64,000 bases of DNA from Hymenobacter sublimis (GTDB lineage: Bacteria; Bacteroidota; Bacteroidia; Cytophagales; Hymenobacteraceae): assembly GCF_023101345.1 (NCBI RefSeq), contig NZ_CP095848.1, positions 2,107,501 to 2,171,500 of the forward strand, read 5' to 3'. A model generated the notes under the pieces. It saw only the letters and a list, made by a program, of their open reading frames with translations, ran no database searches and was not told the DNA's origin. A program made the translations under genes and the position numbers. Shown piece by piece: positions 48,725-58,701 of the stretch; the stretch's first letter is position 1; each line of letters begins with the position of its first letter.

Positions 48725-51163
48725 TTAAAACCCAGCGCAGCCATCCTCGCTGCCAATGGGCGCCCCATCGGGCATGGGCAAGGAGGGGGCAGGCTGAAAT
48801 TTTTCGGGGGTTTCTTCGAACTGCTGAATGGTGCGCAGGGCGGCAAGCTGGGTGGCTTTGTGGCGCTCGTCTCTGCCTGATTTCGCTTCTTTCTGCAGCC
48901 AGGTTTTCAGCTCGTCCACTTTCATCGTCGTTACCGCTTTCACGCCGGCGGGTGCCTGCGAGGTAGCGGCTAGAGTCAGCAGGCGGTGCAGGGTGAGCGT
49001 GTTTACTAAGCGCTGCAGCTCGCCGGGGTAGCCGGCTTCGGGCTTGGCCTGCCAGGTTTGTTTTACTAGTCTGTCGAGCACGGCGGCCAGGCCGGGCTGC
49101 TCCTGGTGGCGGGCGTGGTACTCTTCGAGGCGGGCAGCGCGCTGGGGGTTCAGCAGAAACTCCAGGGTAGTAGCCGCCGCTGATTCGGCCGCGCCGGTAG
49201 GGTCGAAAGTGAGGCCGGTGCGGGTGCTAAAGGTTTCGCGGGTGCGCGGGTAGTTCACGGGGCGGGGTGGAATCTTAGCCAGCAGTTCCTCCGAGAGAGC
49301 CAGTTCGCGGGGCGAAATGGTGCGTAGCAACGCATCGAAGGCTTTCCACTGCTCGGCGGGTTCTATCAGGCGCGTTACGGTCTGGCCGTCGCCTTTCACG
49401 GCGTAGGTGTAGTAAAGGCCGCCCAGCACCTTGGACGTGGCTTCTACTTGGTAGCGCTGCAGCAGGTACATGGGCACCAGCACTTCTTCCAGGGTAGCCA
49501 TGGGCTGGCCGGGAGCAATGGCTTTTTCGGAAAAGCGGTCCAGCACGGCCCGGCGCACATCCATGACGTGGTGCAGCTCGTCGGCGGCGCTGGTGCCGTT
49601 GTCCCAGAGGTGGGCCAGCGGGTGCGCCCCGCCCTGGGCCCGGGCGTCGGCATCGGCCATGAACACGTAGCCGTCCCGGAGGGTCTGGGTGATGATGTTT
49701 TTGAGCGCGGCGGCCTCGTTGGCCTGAGGGCCAAAATCCTGGTAGCCATAGAGAATGGCGCGCTTGTCCCAGGTGCCAATTTCGGTGGTGTAGGCCTCGC
49801 TCAGGTCCACGGTGCCATCGGGACGGAGCGTGAGGCGGGGCACGGGGTAGTCCATCACCGATGACCGGTCCCGGGTGCTGGCGGCGTAGTTGTGGTAGAG
49901 GCCCAAGGTGTGGCCTACCTCGTGGGCGGCCAGCTGGCGCAGGCGGGCCATGCTCATACGCAGCATGTCGGGGCTGGTGGGCTTGCCGTCCTCGTAGGGC
50001 TGCAACAACCCCTCGGCAATCAGGTAGTCCTGCCGCTCGCGCAAGGAACCCAACGACACCTGCCCCTTGAGAATTTCGCCGGTGCGCGGGTCCACGATGG
50101 AGGAGCCGTACGACCAGCCACGGGAGGAGCGGTGAATCCACTGAATCAGGTTGTAGCGGATGTCCATGGGGTCCACGCCCTCGGGCAGCATCTTCACCTG
50201 GAAGGCATTGCGGTAGCCGGCTGCCTCAAAGGCCTGGTTCCACCACGCAGCGCCTTCCAGCAGGGCCGAGCGCACGGGCTCGGGCGTGCCCCGATCGAGG
50301 TAGTATACAATGGGTTCCACGGCTTCGCTCTGGGCCGCGGCGGGGTCTTTCTTCTGGAGGCGGTGCCGCACAATCTGCCGCTTCTGAATGGGCTGATCAA
50401 TGGGCGCGGCGTAGTCCATGTACTCGTTGGCGAAGTAGCCGGCCCGCGGGTCGAAGGCGCGGGGCTTGTATTTATTGTCGGGCAGCTGAATAAAGGAGTG
50501 GTGCAGGTGCACCGTCACGGCGCTAGGGTCGGGCGTTACGGAGTTGATTTCGCGGCCTTTGCCCTTGCCCGTGAGCGTCACCACGGCTTCAAACTCGGTG
50601 TTCTGCGGAAATGATTTGGTGTTGGGCAGAAATACCGCCGAGCGGCTTTCCTCGGCCTTGTAGGTGCCTTGTTTCAAGTCCTCCAGCTTGTCGCCGAGCT
50701 GGTGGGAGTCGCGCAGCAGAAAGGGCGTCAGGTCAATCAGCACCCGGCCTCCCTCCTGGGCTTCGGCCTTGAAGCCCCACAGCACCGATTGGGCAAAGGA
50801 ATTCTCCACCGACTGCCGCTCCTCGGCGTTCGGGCTCACGGCCCGGAAATCATAGTTAGGCTGCAACAGCAGAATCTTCGGGCCGCTCTTCACGAACTTC
50901 ACGATGCGCGTCTGCCCGATCTGGCCGCGGTCCAGGCCCAGGTCGTTAGAGCCCACCCCGTTGGGTAGGGTGCTGACGTAGAGGATTTCCTGGTCGAGCT
51001 TGTCGATTTCCAGCAGCACCCGGCCCGTTTTCTCGTCCCAGTAAAACGGAAAAAAGCCCGAGGACTTTTGCATGCCCTTGGTTTTCTCGGCCAGGCTTTG
51101 GGCCGAAACCACGTGGGAGCTAACGAGCAGGGAGCCAACCAGGAGCGAGTACAGTTTTTTCAT
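48725..51163 (-). CDS. Secreted zinc-dependent metalloprotease (DUF5117/DUF5118 type)
   Basis: Exported 812-residue protease with a signal peptide (LYSLLVGSLLVSSHVVSA). It has an N-terminal DUF5118-like region (SGFFPFYWDEKTGRVLLEI), a DUF5117 middle, and the extended zinc motif HEVGHTLGLYH (His414, Glu415, His418, His424) with a metzincin-like Met turn at SSVMDYP (Met437). The C-terminal helical domain is of unknown role. Such proteins are common in Bacteroidota; substrate and purpose are not established. Alone on its strand, convergent with the Imm51-like gene and divergent from the VWA gene. Confidence 0.92.
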   Translation of the reverse strand: MKKLYSLLVGSLLVSSHVVSAQSLAEKTKGMQKSSGFFPFYWDEKTGRVLLEIDKLDQEILYVSTLPNGVGSNDLGLDRGQIGQTRIVKFVKSGPKILLLQPNYDFRAVSPNAEERQSVENSFAQSVLWGFKAEAQEGGRVLIDLTPFLLRDSHQLGDKLEDLKQGTYKAEESRSAVFLPNTKSFPQNTEFEAVVTLTGKGKGREINSVTPDPSAVTVHLHHSFIQLPDNKYKPRAFDPRAGYFANEYMDYAAPIDQPIQKRQIVRHRLQKKDPAAAQSEAVEPIVYYLDRGTPEPVRSALLEGAAWWNQAFEAAGYRNAFQVKMLPEGVDPMDIRYNLIQWIHRSSRGWSYGSSIVDPRTGEILKGQVSLGSLRERQDYLIAEGLLQPYEDGKPTSPDMLRMSMARLRQLAAHEVGHTLGLYHNYAASTRDRSSVMDYPVPRLTLRPDGTVDLSEAYTTEIGTWDKRAILYGYQDFGPQANEAAALKNIITQTLRDGYVFMADADARAQGGAHPLAHLWDNGTSAADELHHVMDVRRAVLDRFSEKAIAPGQPMATLEEVLVPMYLLQRYQVEATSKVLGGLYYTYAVKGDGQTVTRLIEPAEQWKAFDALLRTISPRELALSEELLAKIPPRPVNYPRTRETFSTRTGLTFDPTGAAESAAATTLEFLLNPQRAARLEEYHARHQEQPGLAAVLDRLVKQTWQAKPEAGYPGELQRLVNTLTLHRLLTLAATSQAPAGVKAVTTMKVDELKTWLQKEAKSGRDERHKATQLAALRTIQQFEETPEKFQPAPSLPMPDGAPIGSEDGCAGF

Positions 51164-51405
51164 GCGGCGGAGAGGTAGTGAAGGTGGCGGAAGGTAGAAA
51201 GGGATGCCGAGGTTGCCAGCAGCTACGGCACAAGTTTAGCGCTTCTTCAATGCAGATTAGTGTGAGTACTAGCCTCATTCATTGGAAAGGGGGAAACTAG
51301 TACTCACGCCACGGGTAGTTTTCCACCAATCGGGGCTCACCCTCACCGCCGCCAATTGCAGATTATCTTGTTACTTGGAAACCGTTCCGTTCCTACTCTA
51401 CCATC

Positions 51406-52515
51406 GTGTCCTCAACTTCTGCTGCCCGCTGGAAACTGGTGCTAGGCTCCCCGGCCGATGCCGCTAATGAAATCCCCTTCTCCCCCGACTATGGGCGCAT
51501 GGATGAGGTGCTTACTCAACTCTACGACCAAGATGGCGAACGGAAAGCCGGTCTGGGCGGCTCGGCCCCCAAGGTCAGCCGCTGGCTGGGCGACATCCGC
51601 ACCTATTTTCCTTCCTCCGTTGTGGCCGTAATGCAGCAGGACGCCATGGACCGCCTGGGCCTGCACCAACTGCTGCTGGAACCCGAAGTGCTGCGCACCG
51701 TGCAAGCCGATGTGCACCTGGTGGGCACCCTGCTGTCGTTAAGCCGGGTGATGCCCCAGAAAGTGAAGCACACGGCCCGCGAAGTGGTAGGCAAGGTAGT
51801 GCGCGAGCTGGAGCAGAAGCTAGCCAACCCGCTGCGCCAGGCCGTGCAGGGGGCCCTGAGCCGGGCCGTGCGCAACCCGCGCCCCCGCTACCACGAAATC
51901 AACTGGGCCGCTACCATCCGGGCCAACCTCAAGCACTACCAGCCCCAGTACAAAACGGTAGTGCCCGAAAAGCTCATCGGCTACGGGCGGCGCGGGCAGG
52001 CACTCAAGGAAATTGTGCTGTGCGTGGACCAGAGCGGATCCATGGCCTCCTCAGTAGTGTACGCGGGCGTGTTTGGAGCGGTGCTGGCCTCGTTGAAGGC
52101 GGTGAAAACCCACATGGTGGTCTTCGATACGGCCGTAGTCAACCTGAGCGAAAACCTGCAGGACCCGGTGGATTTGCTATTCGGGGTGCAGCTCGGGGGC
52201 GGCACCGACATCAACCTGGCCCTCACCTACTGCCAGCAGCTCATCACCCGCCCCACCGATACTATTCTAGTGCTCATCAGCGACTTGTACGAGGGTGGCA
52301 ACGAGCGGGAAATGCTCAAGCGCGCCGCCGCCCTCAAAGCTGCCGGCGTGACGATGGTGGCCCTGCTGGCCCTCGCCGACGACGGTGCCCCCTCCTTCGA
52401 CCGCCGCGTGGCCGAGCAGCTAGCCACTCTGGGCATTCCGAGCTTTGCCTGCACACCCGGCCAGTTCCCGCAACTGATGGCCGCCGCCATTCAGGGGCAG
52501 GAACTGAAGGTATAG
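51406..52515 (+). CDS. VWA domain protein, YehP-like partner of DUF5682 systems
   Basis: Protein of 369 residues from a GTG start (51406). The first 200 residues are helical. The von Willebrand A domain (about 203-360) has a complete MIDAS: DxSxS as VDQSGSM (Asp208, Ser210, Ser212), Thr267 in LGGGTDIN, and Asp293 in LISDLYEGG. This arrangement resembles E. coli YehP, encoded next to YehM (DUF5682) and a MoxR AAA ATPase in many genomes. Here its neighbours are unrelated genes, while a DUF5682 gene in the same orientation lies at the left end of the window. VWA proteins usually mediate metal-dependent protein contacts; the role of this system is unknown. Confidence 0.88.
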   Translation: MSSTSAARWKLVLGSPADAANEIPFSPDYGRMDEVLTQLYDQDGERKAGLGGSAPKVSRWLGDIRTYFPSSVVAVMQQDAMDRLGLHQLLLEPEVLRTVQADVHLVGTLLSLSRVMPQKVKHTAREVVGKVVRELEQKLANPLRQAVQGALSRAVRNPRPRYHEINWAATIRANLKHYQPQYKTVVPEKLIGYGRRGQALKEIVLCVDQSGSMASSVVYAGVFGAVLASLKAVKTHMVVFDTAVVNLSENLQDPVDLLFGVQLGGGTDINLALTYCQQLITRPTDTILVLISDLYEGGNEREMLKRAAALKAAGVTMVALLALADDGAPSFDRRVAEQLATLGIPSFACTPGQFPQLMAAAIQGQELKV

Positions 52516-52750
52516 CGTCCAAGGCAAGGCTCAGGGAAGGGGTAGGCCGGTGAAATGTACGAGGCACCGCCAGGATTTCTTATCATCGGCAAAGCAATTC
52601 AACTACGGTTCTGCTACTAGGAATTTATACCTGTTGACCTGGATTTTTACGAGGTCCGGATGTTACTTGTAGGCTGTCCTCGCTTCGTCGGTTTACGCCG
52701 GCTCGCGCACTACCGGCAAGTGCCTATCCTCACCCATTCTCCGTCAACTA

Positions 52751-53623
52751 ATGGCTACCTCCACTACTCCTGACATTACCTTCCGCCTAGGTGGCGACCT
52801 GACCATCAACCGCATGGGCTACGGGGCCATGCGCATCACCGGCGACGGTATTTGGGGCCCGCCCCAGAACCACGACGAGGCCATCCGGGTGCTGCAGCGG
52901 GCCGTGGAGCTGGGCGTCAACTTTATTGACACGGCCGACAGCTACGGTCCGCACGTGTCAGAAGAACTTATTGCCGAGGCCCTCCACCCCTACAAGCCCG
53001 GACTGGTGATTGGCACCAAGGGCGGCCTGCTGCGCACCGGCCCCAACCAGTGGCCCATTGACGCCAGCCCCGCCCACCTGCGCGAAGCCCTGGAAGGCAG
53101 CCTGCAGCGCCTGAAACTAGATACGATTGACCTCTATCAGCTCCACCGCGTCGACCCGAACGTACCGTTTGAACAAACCCTGGAATTGTTGCAGCAGGTG
53201 CAGGAAGAAGGCTTGGTCAAGCACATCGGCCTGTCAGAGGTGACCGTAGAGCAGATTCAGCAGGCTCAGCAGTACGTCAAGGTTGTGTCGGTGCAGAACA
53301 TGTACAGCGTGGACAACCGCAAGTGGGAGGCGGAGCTGGACTTCTGCGAGAAAAATGGTTTGGCTTTCATTCCGTGGTACCCACTAGCCGGCGGCAACGA
53401 GCAGGCCCTCAGCAAGCTGGCTACCATCGGGCAGAAGTATAACGCCAGCAAGCAGCAGGTAGCCCTGAGCTGGCTGCTGCACCGCTCGCCCAACATTCTC
53501 CTGATTCCGGGCACCTCCAAGGTCAAGCATCTGGAAGAAAACGTGCAAGCCGCCTCCCTGGCCCTTACCCTCGACGACATGGCCGAGCTAGAAAACCTGG
53601 GCGGCTCAGCGGGGGCGGAGTAA
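52751..53623 (+). CDS. Aldo/keto reductase
   Basis: NADPH-dependent oxidoreductase of 290 residues, one AKR barrel. Visible features are Asp and Tyr of the catalytic set in NFIDTADSYGPHVSEELI (about 56-73), Lys in VIGTKGG, His in LYQLHRVDPN, and the C-terminal cofactor-binding IPGTSKVKHLEENVQA. The start MATSTTPDITFRLGGD precedes the first beta hairpin. Substrate unknown; relatives reduce varied aldehydes. It stands alone, followed after about 195 bases by the YgjP-type gene. Confidence 0.92.
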   Translation: MATSTTPDITFRLGGDLTINRMGYGAMRITGDGIWGPPQNHDEAIRVLQRAVELGVNFIDTADSYGPHVSEELIAEALHPYKPGLVIGTKGGLLRTGPNQWPIDASPAHLREALEGSLQRLKLDTIDLYQLHRVDPNVPFEQTLELLQQVQEEGLVKHIGLSEVTVEQIQQAQQYVKVVSVQNMYSVDNRKWEAELDFCEKNGLAFIPWYPLAGGNEQALSKLATIGQKYNASKQQVALSWLLHRSPNILLIPGTSKVKHLEENVQAASLALTLDDMAELENLGGSAGAE

Positions 53624-53818
53624 GTAGGCCGGCGGCTGGTTCCGAAACCTGGTTGAGGCAGCGCGCTACCTGCATGCTGCCCCAACCGGGTTTTCGTACG
53701 CTGCGGGGCTTGCGTAACTTGCGGCACCGTTCGGTTATCGTGCGGAAAAACGCTCGGGCCAAACGCAGCCCGTTCGACACCCCGCCGCGGGCAGCTGACC
53801 CCACTGAGTGGCACCCTT

Positions 53819-54547
53819 ATGAGTAAAACTGTACAGATTGGCGAGCTGGCCGTGGAAGTAGTGCGCAAAGCCATCCGGACCATGCGCGTCACGGTGTATC
53901 CACCGGCGGGCCGGGTGCGCGTGGCCGTGCCCCTGCGCCTGCCCGAAGAAACCATCCATCAGTTCGTGCTTTCCCGCCAGGCCTGGATTCAAAAGCACCA
54001 GGCGCGGTTTGCGGCCCTACCCCAGCCCGTGGCCGTAACCTACCAAACGGGCGAAACCCACTACTACCAGGGCCGCCCCTACGAGCTGCGCGTGCACGCT
54101 ACCACCAGCCGCGCCCGGGTGGTTCTTTCCGAAGAACACCTAAACCTGTACGCGGCAACCGGCAGCACCCCCGCCGAGCGTGCCGCCGTGCTCAATGCCT
54201 GGTACCGGGCCCGCCTAAAAGAACAAATTCCGGCTTTGTTAACTTACTGGGAACCTGTTGTAGGGGCCCGGGCCGAGGACTGGGGCGTGAAGCAAATGAA
54301 AACCCGCTGGGGCACCTGCAACATCCGAGCCCGGCGCATCTGGTTGAGCCTGGAGCTGGCCAAGAAGCCCGCAGGCTGCCTGGAATACGTGGTAGTACAC
54401 GAACTGGTGCACCTGCACGAGCGTCTGCACAACGCCCGTTTTTGGGGCCTGATGGACCAGTTCATGCCCGATTGGCGCCAGCACAAAGCGGCCCTGCAAA
54501 CCAACCCCACCGGCCAGGAATCCGGCGGTGGCGACGACGCGGATTAA
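53819..54547 (+). CDS. YgjP/SprT-like zinc metallopeptidase (DUF45)
   Basis: Cytoplasmic protein of 242 residues with the DUF45/YgjP pattern. It has an N-terminal beta region (VRKAIRTMRVTVYPPAGRV) and the block MKTRWGTCNIRARRIWL (about 160-176), then the zinc motif HELVH (His194, Glu195, His198) with third ligand His204 in LHERLHNARF. The family is annotated as a putative metallopeptidase and its targets are poorly known. Length and motifs are normal. Upstream gene is an aldo/keto reductase, downstream a hairpin repeat. Confidence 0.92.
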   Translation: MSKTVQIGELAVEVVRKAIRTMRVTVYPPAGRVRVAVPLRLPEETIHQFVLSRQAWIQKHQARFAALPQPVAVTYQTGETHYYQGRPYELRVHATTSRARVVLSEEHLNLYAATGSTPAERAAVLNAWYRARLKEQIPALLTYWEPVVGARAEDWGVKQMKTRWGTCNIRARRIWLSLELAKKPAGCLEYVVVHELVHLHERLHNARFWGLMDQFMPDWRQHKAALQTNPTGQESGGGDDAD

Positions 54548-54604
54548 GCACTTGGCAAGTCGCTTTGTAATAGGCCAACACAGGAACGTTAAACGGAAAA
54601 CAAC

Positions 54605-54708
54605 AGAACGTCATGTCGAGCCGGTCGAGATATCTCGTTCGTGAGTAATCAGATTACCAGTGCAACGTCAGCACGCGATATGTCTCGACTGGCTCGACAT
54701 GACGTTCT
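54605..54708. repeat. Hairpin repeat, GTCATGTCGAG variant
   Basis: Inverted arms at 54605-54637 and 54674-54708 (AGAACGTCATGTCGAGCC... and ...GGCTCGACATGACGTTCT) with a few mismatches inward. It is related to the GCATCTC family but has ATATCTCG in place of GCATCTCG. It lies between two same-strand genes. Confidence 0.85.
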
Positions 54709-54833
54709 TTCATCACCTATATTACTACTGTATTCCTACCCCTGCCGGCCCCCTAAAACCCTAGCTACCTACTTCGGCGCTGCTGACCACAGGCACGTAC
54801 ACTCTACCAAGTGTACTCTATAACCGCAAGGGC

Positions 54834-55259
54834 ATGGCCTCAACAACCGATTTGCAACGCTTTCTGGACGCCCAGCGCACGGATTACCTGGTGGCGCTAG
54901 CTGAAATAAAAAATGGCCGCAAGCGCAGCCACTGGATGTGGTACATTTTCCCTCAGATTCAGGGCCTGGGCTTTAGCGAAACCTCGAAATTCTACGCTAT
55001 CCGCAACCGCGCCGAGGCCGAGGACTTCTTCCGGCATCCTGTGCTCGGGCCGCGCCTGCTGGAAATATCCCGGGCGCTGCTCGCCTTGCCCGGCACCAAC
55101 GCCACCGCCATCTTCGGCAGCCCCGACGACCTGAAGCTAAAGTCCTCCATGACGCTGTTTTCCTGCGTGCCCAACGCTGACCCCGTCTTTGAGCAAGTGC
55201 TGGACAAGTTCTTCGGTGGAGACCCCGACGGCAAAACCCTGCAGATTCTCAGCCGCTAA
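54834..55259 (+). CDS. DUF1810 family protein
   Basis: Small cytoplasmic protein of 141 residues with the DUF1810 signature: LQRFLDAQRTDYLVALAEI, KRSHWMWYIFPQIQGLG (about 31-47), FYAIRNRAEAEDFFRHPVLG, and LKLKSSMTLFSCV near the end. The family is widespread and its function unproven; it is structurally linked to ADP-ribose-related folds only by loose comparison. The start ATG at 54834 gives a typical N-terminus. No operon partner is evident. Confidence 0.9.
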   Translation: MASTTDLQRFLDAQRTDYLVALAEIKNGRKRSHWMWYIFPQIQGLGFSETSKFYAIRNRAEAEDFFRHPVLGPRLLEISRALLALPGTNATAIFGSPDDLKLKSSMTLFSCVPNADPVFEQVLDKFFGGDPDGKTLQILSR

Positions 55260-55309
55260 GCTGCTTCACTAGGCTGCGGCTACCTCAGCCCGACGACCGT
55301 TTCCAGACA

Positions 55310-56311
55310 TTATTTTACTCCCTGCAAGATTCCTTCAATCCGCGCCAACTCTTCCTCACTGAATTGCAGGTTATCCAGGCAGCGCAGGGAGTTGGAAAGC
55401 TGGTCGGGTTTGCTGGCTCCGATGAGCACGGACGTTACCCGTTCGTCGCGCAGAATCCAGCTCAGGGCCATTTGGGCCAGGCTTTGGCCGCGTTCCTGGG
55501 CTAGCGTATTGAGTTGCTGCACCTGACTGAGGCGCTCCGGAGTAAGTTGATTTTCGGTGAGGAAGCCTACCCCTTTGGCCACGCGGGAGTCCTCGGGGAT
55601 GCCGTGCAGGTACTTGTCCGTCAGCAGGCCCTGGGCCAGGGGCGAGAACGGGATGCACCCAACTCCTTCCTCGCCCAGCAAATCCAGCAGGCCGCCTTCT
55701 ACCCACCGCTCAAACATGGAGTATTTCGGCTGGTGAATCAGGCAGGGCGTGCCCAGCTCCCGCAGAATACGGATGGCCTCGGCGGCCTCCTGGGGCTGGT
55801 AGTTGCTGATGCCCACGTACAGGGCCTTGCCCTGGCGCACTACCTGGTCGAGAGCACCCATGGTTTCTGCCAGGGGCGTGTCGGGGTCGGGACGGTGGGA
55901 GTAGAAGATGTCCACGTACTCCAGCTTCATCCGGCGCAGGCTCTGGTCGAGGCTGGAAATGAGGTATTTGCGCGAGCCCCACTCCCCGTAGGGACCTTCC
56001 CACATGTGGTAGCCGGCCTTGGTGGAGATGATGAGCTCGTCGCGGTAGCTGCGGAAGTCTTCCTTCAGGATGCGGCCGAAGTTGGTTTCTGCCGAGCCGG
56101 GGGGCGGGCCGTAGTTGTTGGCCAGGTCGAAGTGGGTCACGCCGCTGTCGAAGGCCCGGTGCAGGGTAGCGCGGAAGTTCTGGAGCACGTCCACGTCGCC
56201 GAAGTTGTGCCAGAGGCCCAAGGACACGGCTGGCAGTTTCAGGCCGCTACGGCCGCAGCGGCGGTACTGCATGGAAGAGGAATAGCGGGTAGGGCTGGGT
56301 TGGTAGGGCAT
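55310..56311 (-). CDS. Aldo/keto reductase, YghZ (glyceraldehyde 3-phosphate reductase) type
   Basis: NADPH-dependent reductase of 333 residues of the Kv-beta/YghZ subgroup. Key blocks are YRRCGRSGLKLPAVSLGLWHNF (shown partly as SGLKLPAVSLGLWHNF), THFDLANNYGPPPGSAE with Asp and Tyr, ISTKAGYHMW with Lys, and FYSHRPDPDTP with His. The C-terminal half has VLIGASKPDQL. E. coli YghZ reduces L-glyceraldehyde 3-phosphate and methylglyoxal; here that is by family only. The start at 56311 is chosen from the family N-terminus; an ATG 13 codons upstream exists. It is convergent with the DUF1810 gene. Confidence 0.92.
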   Translation of the reverse strand: MPYQPSPTRYSSSMQYRRCGRSGLKLPAVSLGLWHNFGDVDVLQNFRATLHRAFDSGVTHFDLANNYGPPPGSAETNFGRILKEDFRSYRDELIISTKAGYHMWEGPYGEWGSRKYLISSLDQSLRRMKLEYVDIFYSHRPDPDTPLAETMGALDQVVRQGKALYVGISNYQPQEAAEAIRILRELGTPCLIHQPKYSMFERWVEGGLLDLLGEEGVGCIPFSPLAQGLLTDKYLHGIPEDSRVAKGVGFLTENQLTPERLSQVQQLNTLAQERGQSLAQMALSWILRDERVTSVLIGASKPDQLSNSLRCLDNLQFSEEELARIEGILQGVK

Positions 56312-56483
56312 GGCGTTGGTTGCAGTTAGCTGATGACGTTGGGGCGGCAAGTACGCAGGAACCTGGAAATAGTCCGTACGCGGCCCGCTCTTTGTTGCGC
56401 CGACCAGTCTACTTTTCCCGACCTTTTGCCGGGCAACCCGGCTTGCTCCGAGCCCCAGCTACTGCTTCCCTCTCCTCGCGCCC

Positions 56484-57353
56484 ATGAGCCACCTGATTCC
56501 GACCTACCGGCTGCAGTACTTCTCCCGTCCTGATGATGAGGTAGCGGACGTGTTTTTCCTGGACGAGCATACTCACACCAGCGGTCCGCCCCTCCGAACT
56601 CCCTACCGGGGCAACTATTACAAGATTGGCATTTGCCTGCGCGGCACGGCGGAGCTGAAGGCCAACCTGGAAACCTACACTATCGAGCCCGGTAGCCTGA
56701 TGCTGATTACGCCCCACATCATCAAGGAATGGACGTCCTTCTCCCCTGACCACGACAGCCTTTCCATTTTCTTTACCCCGGAGTTTATTACCACCCGCAA
56801 CCACATTCCGGTTGATCATTTCCAATTTCTGGAAAATGCTACCCGGCCCGTGCTACCGCTTGCGGCCCCCGAGGCCCAAAGTATCACCGCTTCCTTGCGC
56901 CTGTTGCAGCAGAAGTTTCAGGCCCCGGCCCCCTACCGCAACCAGGTCATCAAAAGCCTCATCAACAGCCTACTCTATGAGGTAATAGGCCTCTATGACC
57001 AGCAGCACGCGGCGCTGCAGGCCACCCAAACGCGCAGCCAGCTGCTCACGGCTGAATTCAAACACCTGGTGAATGCCCACAGCACCACGGAGCGGAGCGT
57101 GAAATTCTACGCCGACCGCCTGTGCATCACGCCCAAACACCTCACGGAAACGGTGAAGCAGGTAACCGGCAAAACTGCCGGCGAGTGGATTGAGGAGGCG
57201 GTGATGCTAGAAGCTAAGGCGTTGCTGCAAAACCAGCAGCTCACCGTAGCCCAGGTCGCCGACCTGCTCCACTTCACCGACCAGTCGGCCTTCAGCCGGT
57301 TTTTCCGCAACAGCCTCGGCCTCTCGCCCACCGCTTACAAGCAGGCGGGATAG
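56484..57353 (+). CDS. AraC-family transcriptional regulator
   Basis: DNA-binding regulator of 289 residues. An N-terminal cupin-like sensor region (about 15-180, GICLRGTAELKANLETYTIE) is followed by the two helix-turn-helix units of the AraC family (about 190-289): VKFYADRLCITPKHLTETVK and VAQVADLLHFTDQSAFSRFF, ending GLSPTAYKQ. It is divergent from the YghZ-type reductase gene with about 170 bases between starts, so regulation of that gene is possible, and it may also serve the NmrA-like gene downstream. Inducer unknown. Confidence 0.92.
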   Translation: MSHLIPTYRLQYFSRPDDEVADVFFLDEHTHTSGPPLRTPYRGNYYKIGICLRGTAELKANLETYTIEPGSLMLITPHIIKEWTSFSPDHDSLSIFFTPEFITTRNHIPVDHFQFLENATRPVLPLAAPEAQSITASLRLLQQKFQAPAPYRNQVIKSLINSLLYEVIGLYDQQHAALQATQTRSQLLTAEFKHLVNAHSTTERSVKFYADRLCITPKHLTETVKQVTGKTAGEWIEEAVMLEAKALLQNQQLTVAQVADLLHFTDQSAFSRFFRNSLGLSPTAYKQAG

Positions 57354-57402
57354 TTACTAGGTGTATGCCGGGCAGAGAATAGCGGCTTCTGAAAACAGTA
57401 AT

Positions 57403-57499
57403 CGTGTCCTGCTGAGCTGGTCGAAGCATCTTTACCTCTGGCTAACGCAATCATGCAGGCGAAGCGGGAGAGATGCTTCGACCAGCTCAGCAGGACACG
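57403..57499. repeat. Perfect-arm hairpin repeat, GCATCTC type
   Basis: Identical 29-nt inverted arms (57403-57431 and 57471-57499), outer part CGTGTCCTGCTGAGCTGG, then TCGAAGCATCT, with a 39-nt loop. It closely matches the element at 1782-1877. It lies between two same-strand genes; open frames running through it are not genes. Confidence 0.88.
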
Positions 57500-57631
57500 G
57501 CCTATTAAGAAAGACTTCACTGCTGCCTTCGCTTTCCGCCGTTTCGCCCAACTTTCCCGCCGTTTCGCTCTTTCCGGCGGCTTTGTTACGGACCACCTTT
57601 GCCGGGTATCCGTCACTCATTTCCATTTCTT

Positions 57632-58492
57632 ATGATTCTGATAACCGGCGCTACCGGCCACATCGGCTCGGCCGTACTTGAACAACTCCTGCGCAAACTT
57701 CCCGCCAGCCAGCTTGCCGCTTTGGTGCGCGACGAAGCCAAAGCCACCCACCTGAAAGCACAAGGTGTGGACATTCGGGGAGGTGACTACCGCGACCCGG
57801 CCTCCCTGGAGCAGGCTATGCAGGGCATTAGCAAGGTGCTGCTAGTTTCCGGCGGGGGCGACGAGGATGGCCTCCAACAGCACTGCAACGTGGTAGATGC
57901 CGCCAAAAAGGCCGGCGTAGGGTGCATAGGCTATACCAGTCGCGCCCTCCGGGAGCCCGCTACCTTGGTCAACCAGCTCATGGAGCGCCACTTCCAGACG
58001 GAAGACTACATCCGGGCCAGCGGCCTACCCTACCTGCTGTTTCGCAACATTCTGTACATGGATACGCTGCCCCAGTTCGTGGGGCCGCAGGTGTTTGAAA
58101 AGGGCATCCAACTCCCGGCCGGCCAGGGCCGCGTGGCCTTCGCCCTCCGCCGCGACCAGGGTGAGGCCATTGCCAACGTGCTGGCCGACGACTCCTGCCA
58201 GAACCGCATCCTCACCTTCACCGGCGCCGCTACCTACTCCTTTGCCGATGTAGCCCAGGCCCTAACTGAGCTATCCGGCCGGCCCGTGGAGTATACCCCT
58301 GTTGAGGAGCCCGAGTTTATGGCCCGCCTACGTACCCAAGGCCTGCCTGAGGTAGCCGTGGAGCGCATCACCGGCTTCCTCACCGACATCAAAAACGGTC
58401 AGGAATCTACCGTCACCGCCGAGCTGGCCGACTGGCTGGGCCGCCCGCCTACCCCGCTGAAGGAGGGAGTGAAGGAGATCTTCAAGTTGTAA
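57632..58492 (+). CDS. NmrA-like SDR oxidoreductase (QorB type)
   Basis: NAD(P)-binding protein of 286 residues. The start ATG 57632 gives MILITGATGHIGSAVLEQLL with the TGATGHIG nucleotide loop. The DIRGGDYRDPASLEQAM and SGGGDEDGLQQHCNVVDAAK regions and the absence of a standard YxxxK match atypical SDRs of the NmrA/QorB group, which act as quinone reductases or redox sensors. The earlier ATG at 57599 adds an unlike leader. The AraC regulator just upstream may control it. Confidence 0.9.
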   Translation: MILITGATGHIGSAVLEQLLRKLPASQLAALVRDEAKATHLKAQGVDIRGGDYRDPASLEQAMQGISKVLLVSGGGDEDGLQQHCNVVDAAKKAGVGCIGYTSRALREPATLVNQLMERHFQTEDYIRASGLPYLLFRNILYMDTLPQFVGPQVFEKGIQLPAGQGRVAFALRRDQGEAIANVLADDSCQNRILTFTGAATYSFADVAQALTELSGRPVEYTPVEEPEFMARLRTQGLPEVAVERITGFLTDIKNGQESTVTAELADWLGRPPTPLKEGVKEIFKL

Positions 58493-58701
58493 GTAGTGGT
58501 AGGAATAACTTTAAGACATCCCAATCAGAACCATTAGCAGCACGCAAAGCAATTGCGGGCAGAAAGATGCCTGCTGTTTCAGCCAATACAAATCGGTGTG
58601 CAGACGCAGTCTGCCTAGCCACCAAAGTTAAATTTCTCCCCGACCTTCGGCCACCTTATTGCCTGTTTCGTTGTTATCAACGAATCCCAAATTTCAATCT
58701 G

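Noticed and set aside
57361..57681. Small open frame running through the hairpin at 57403
   Set aside because: It consists largely of repeat sequence and overlaps the start of the NmrA-like gene in another frame.
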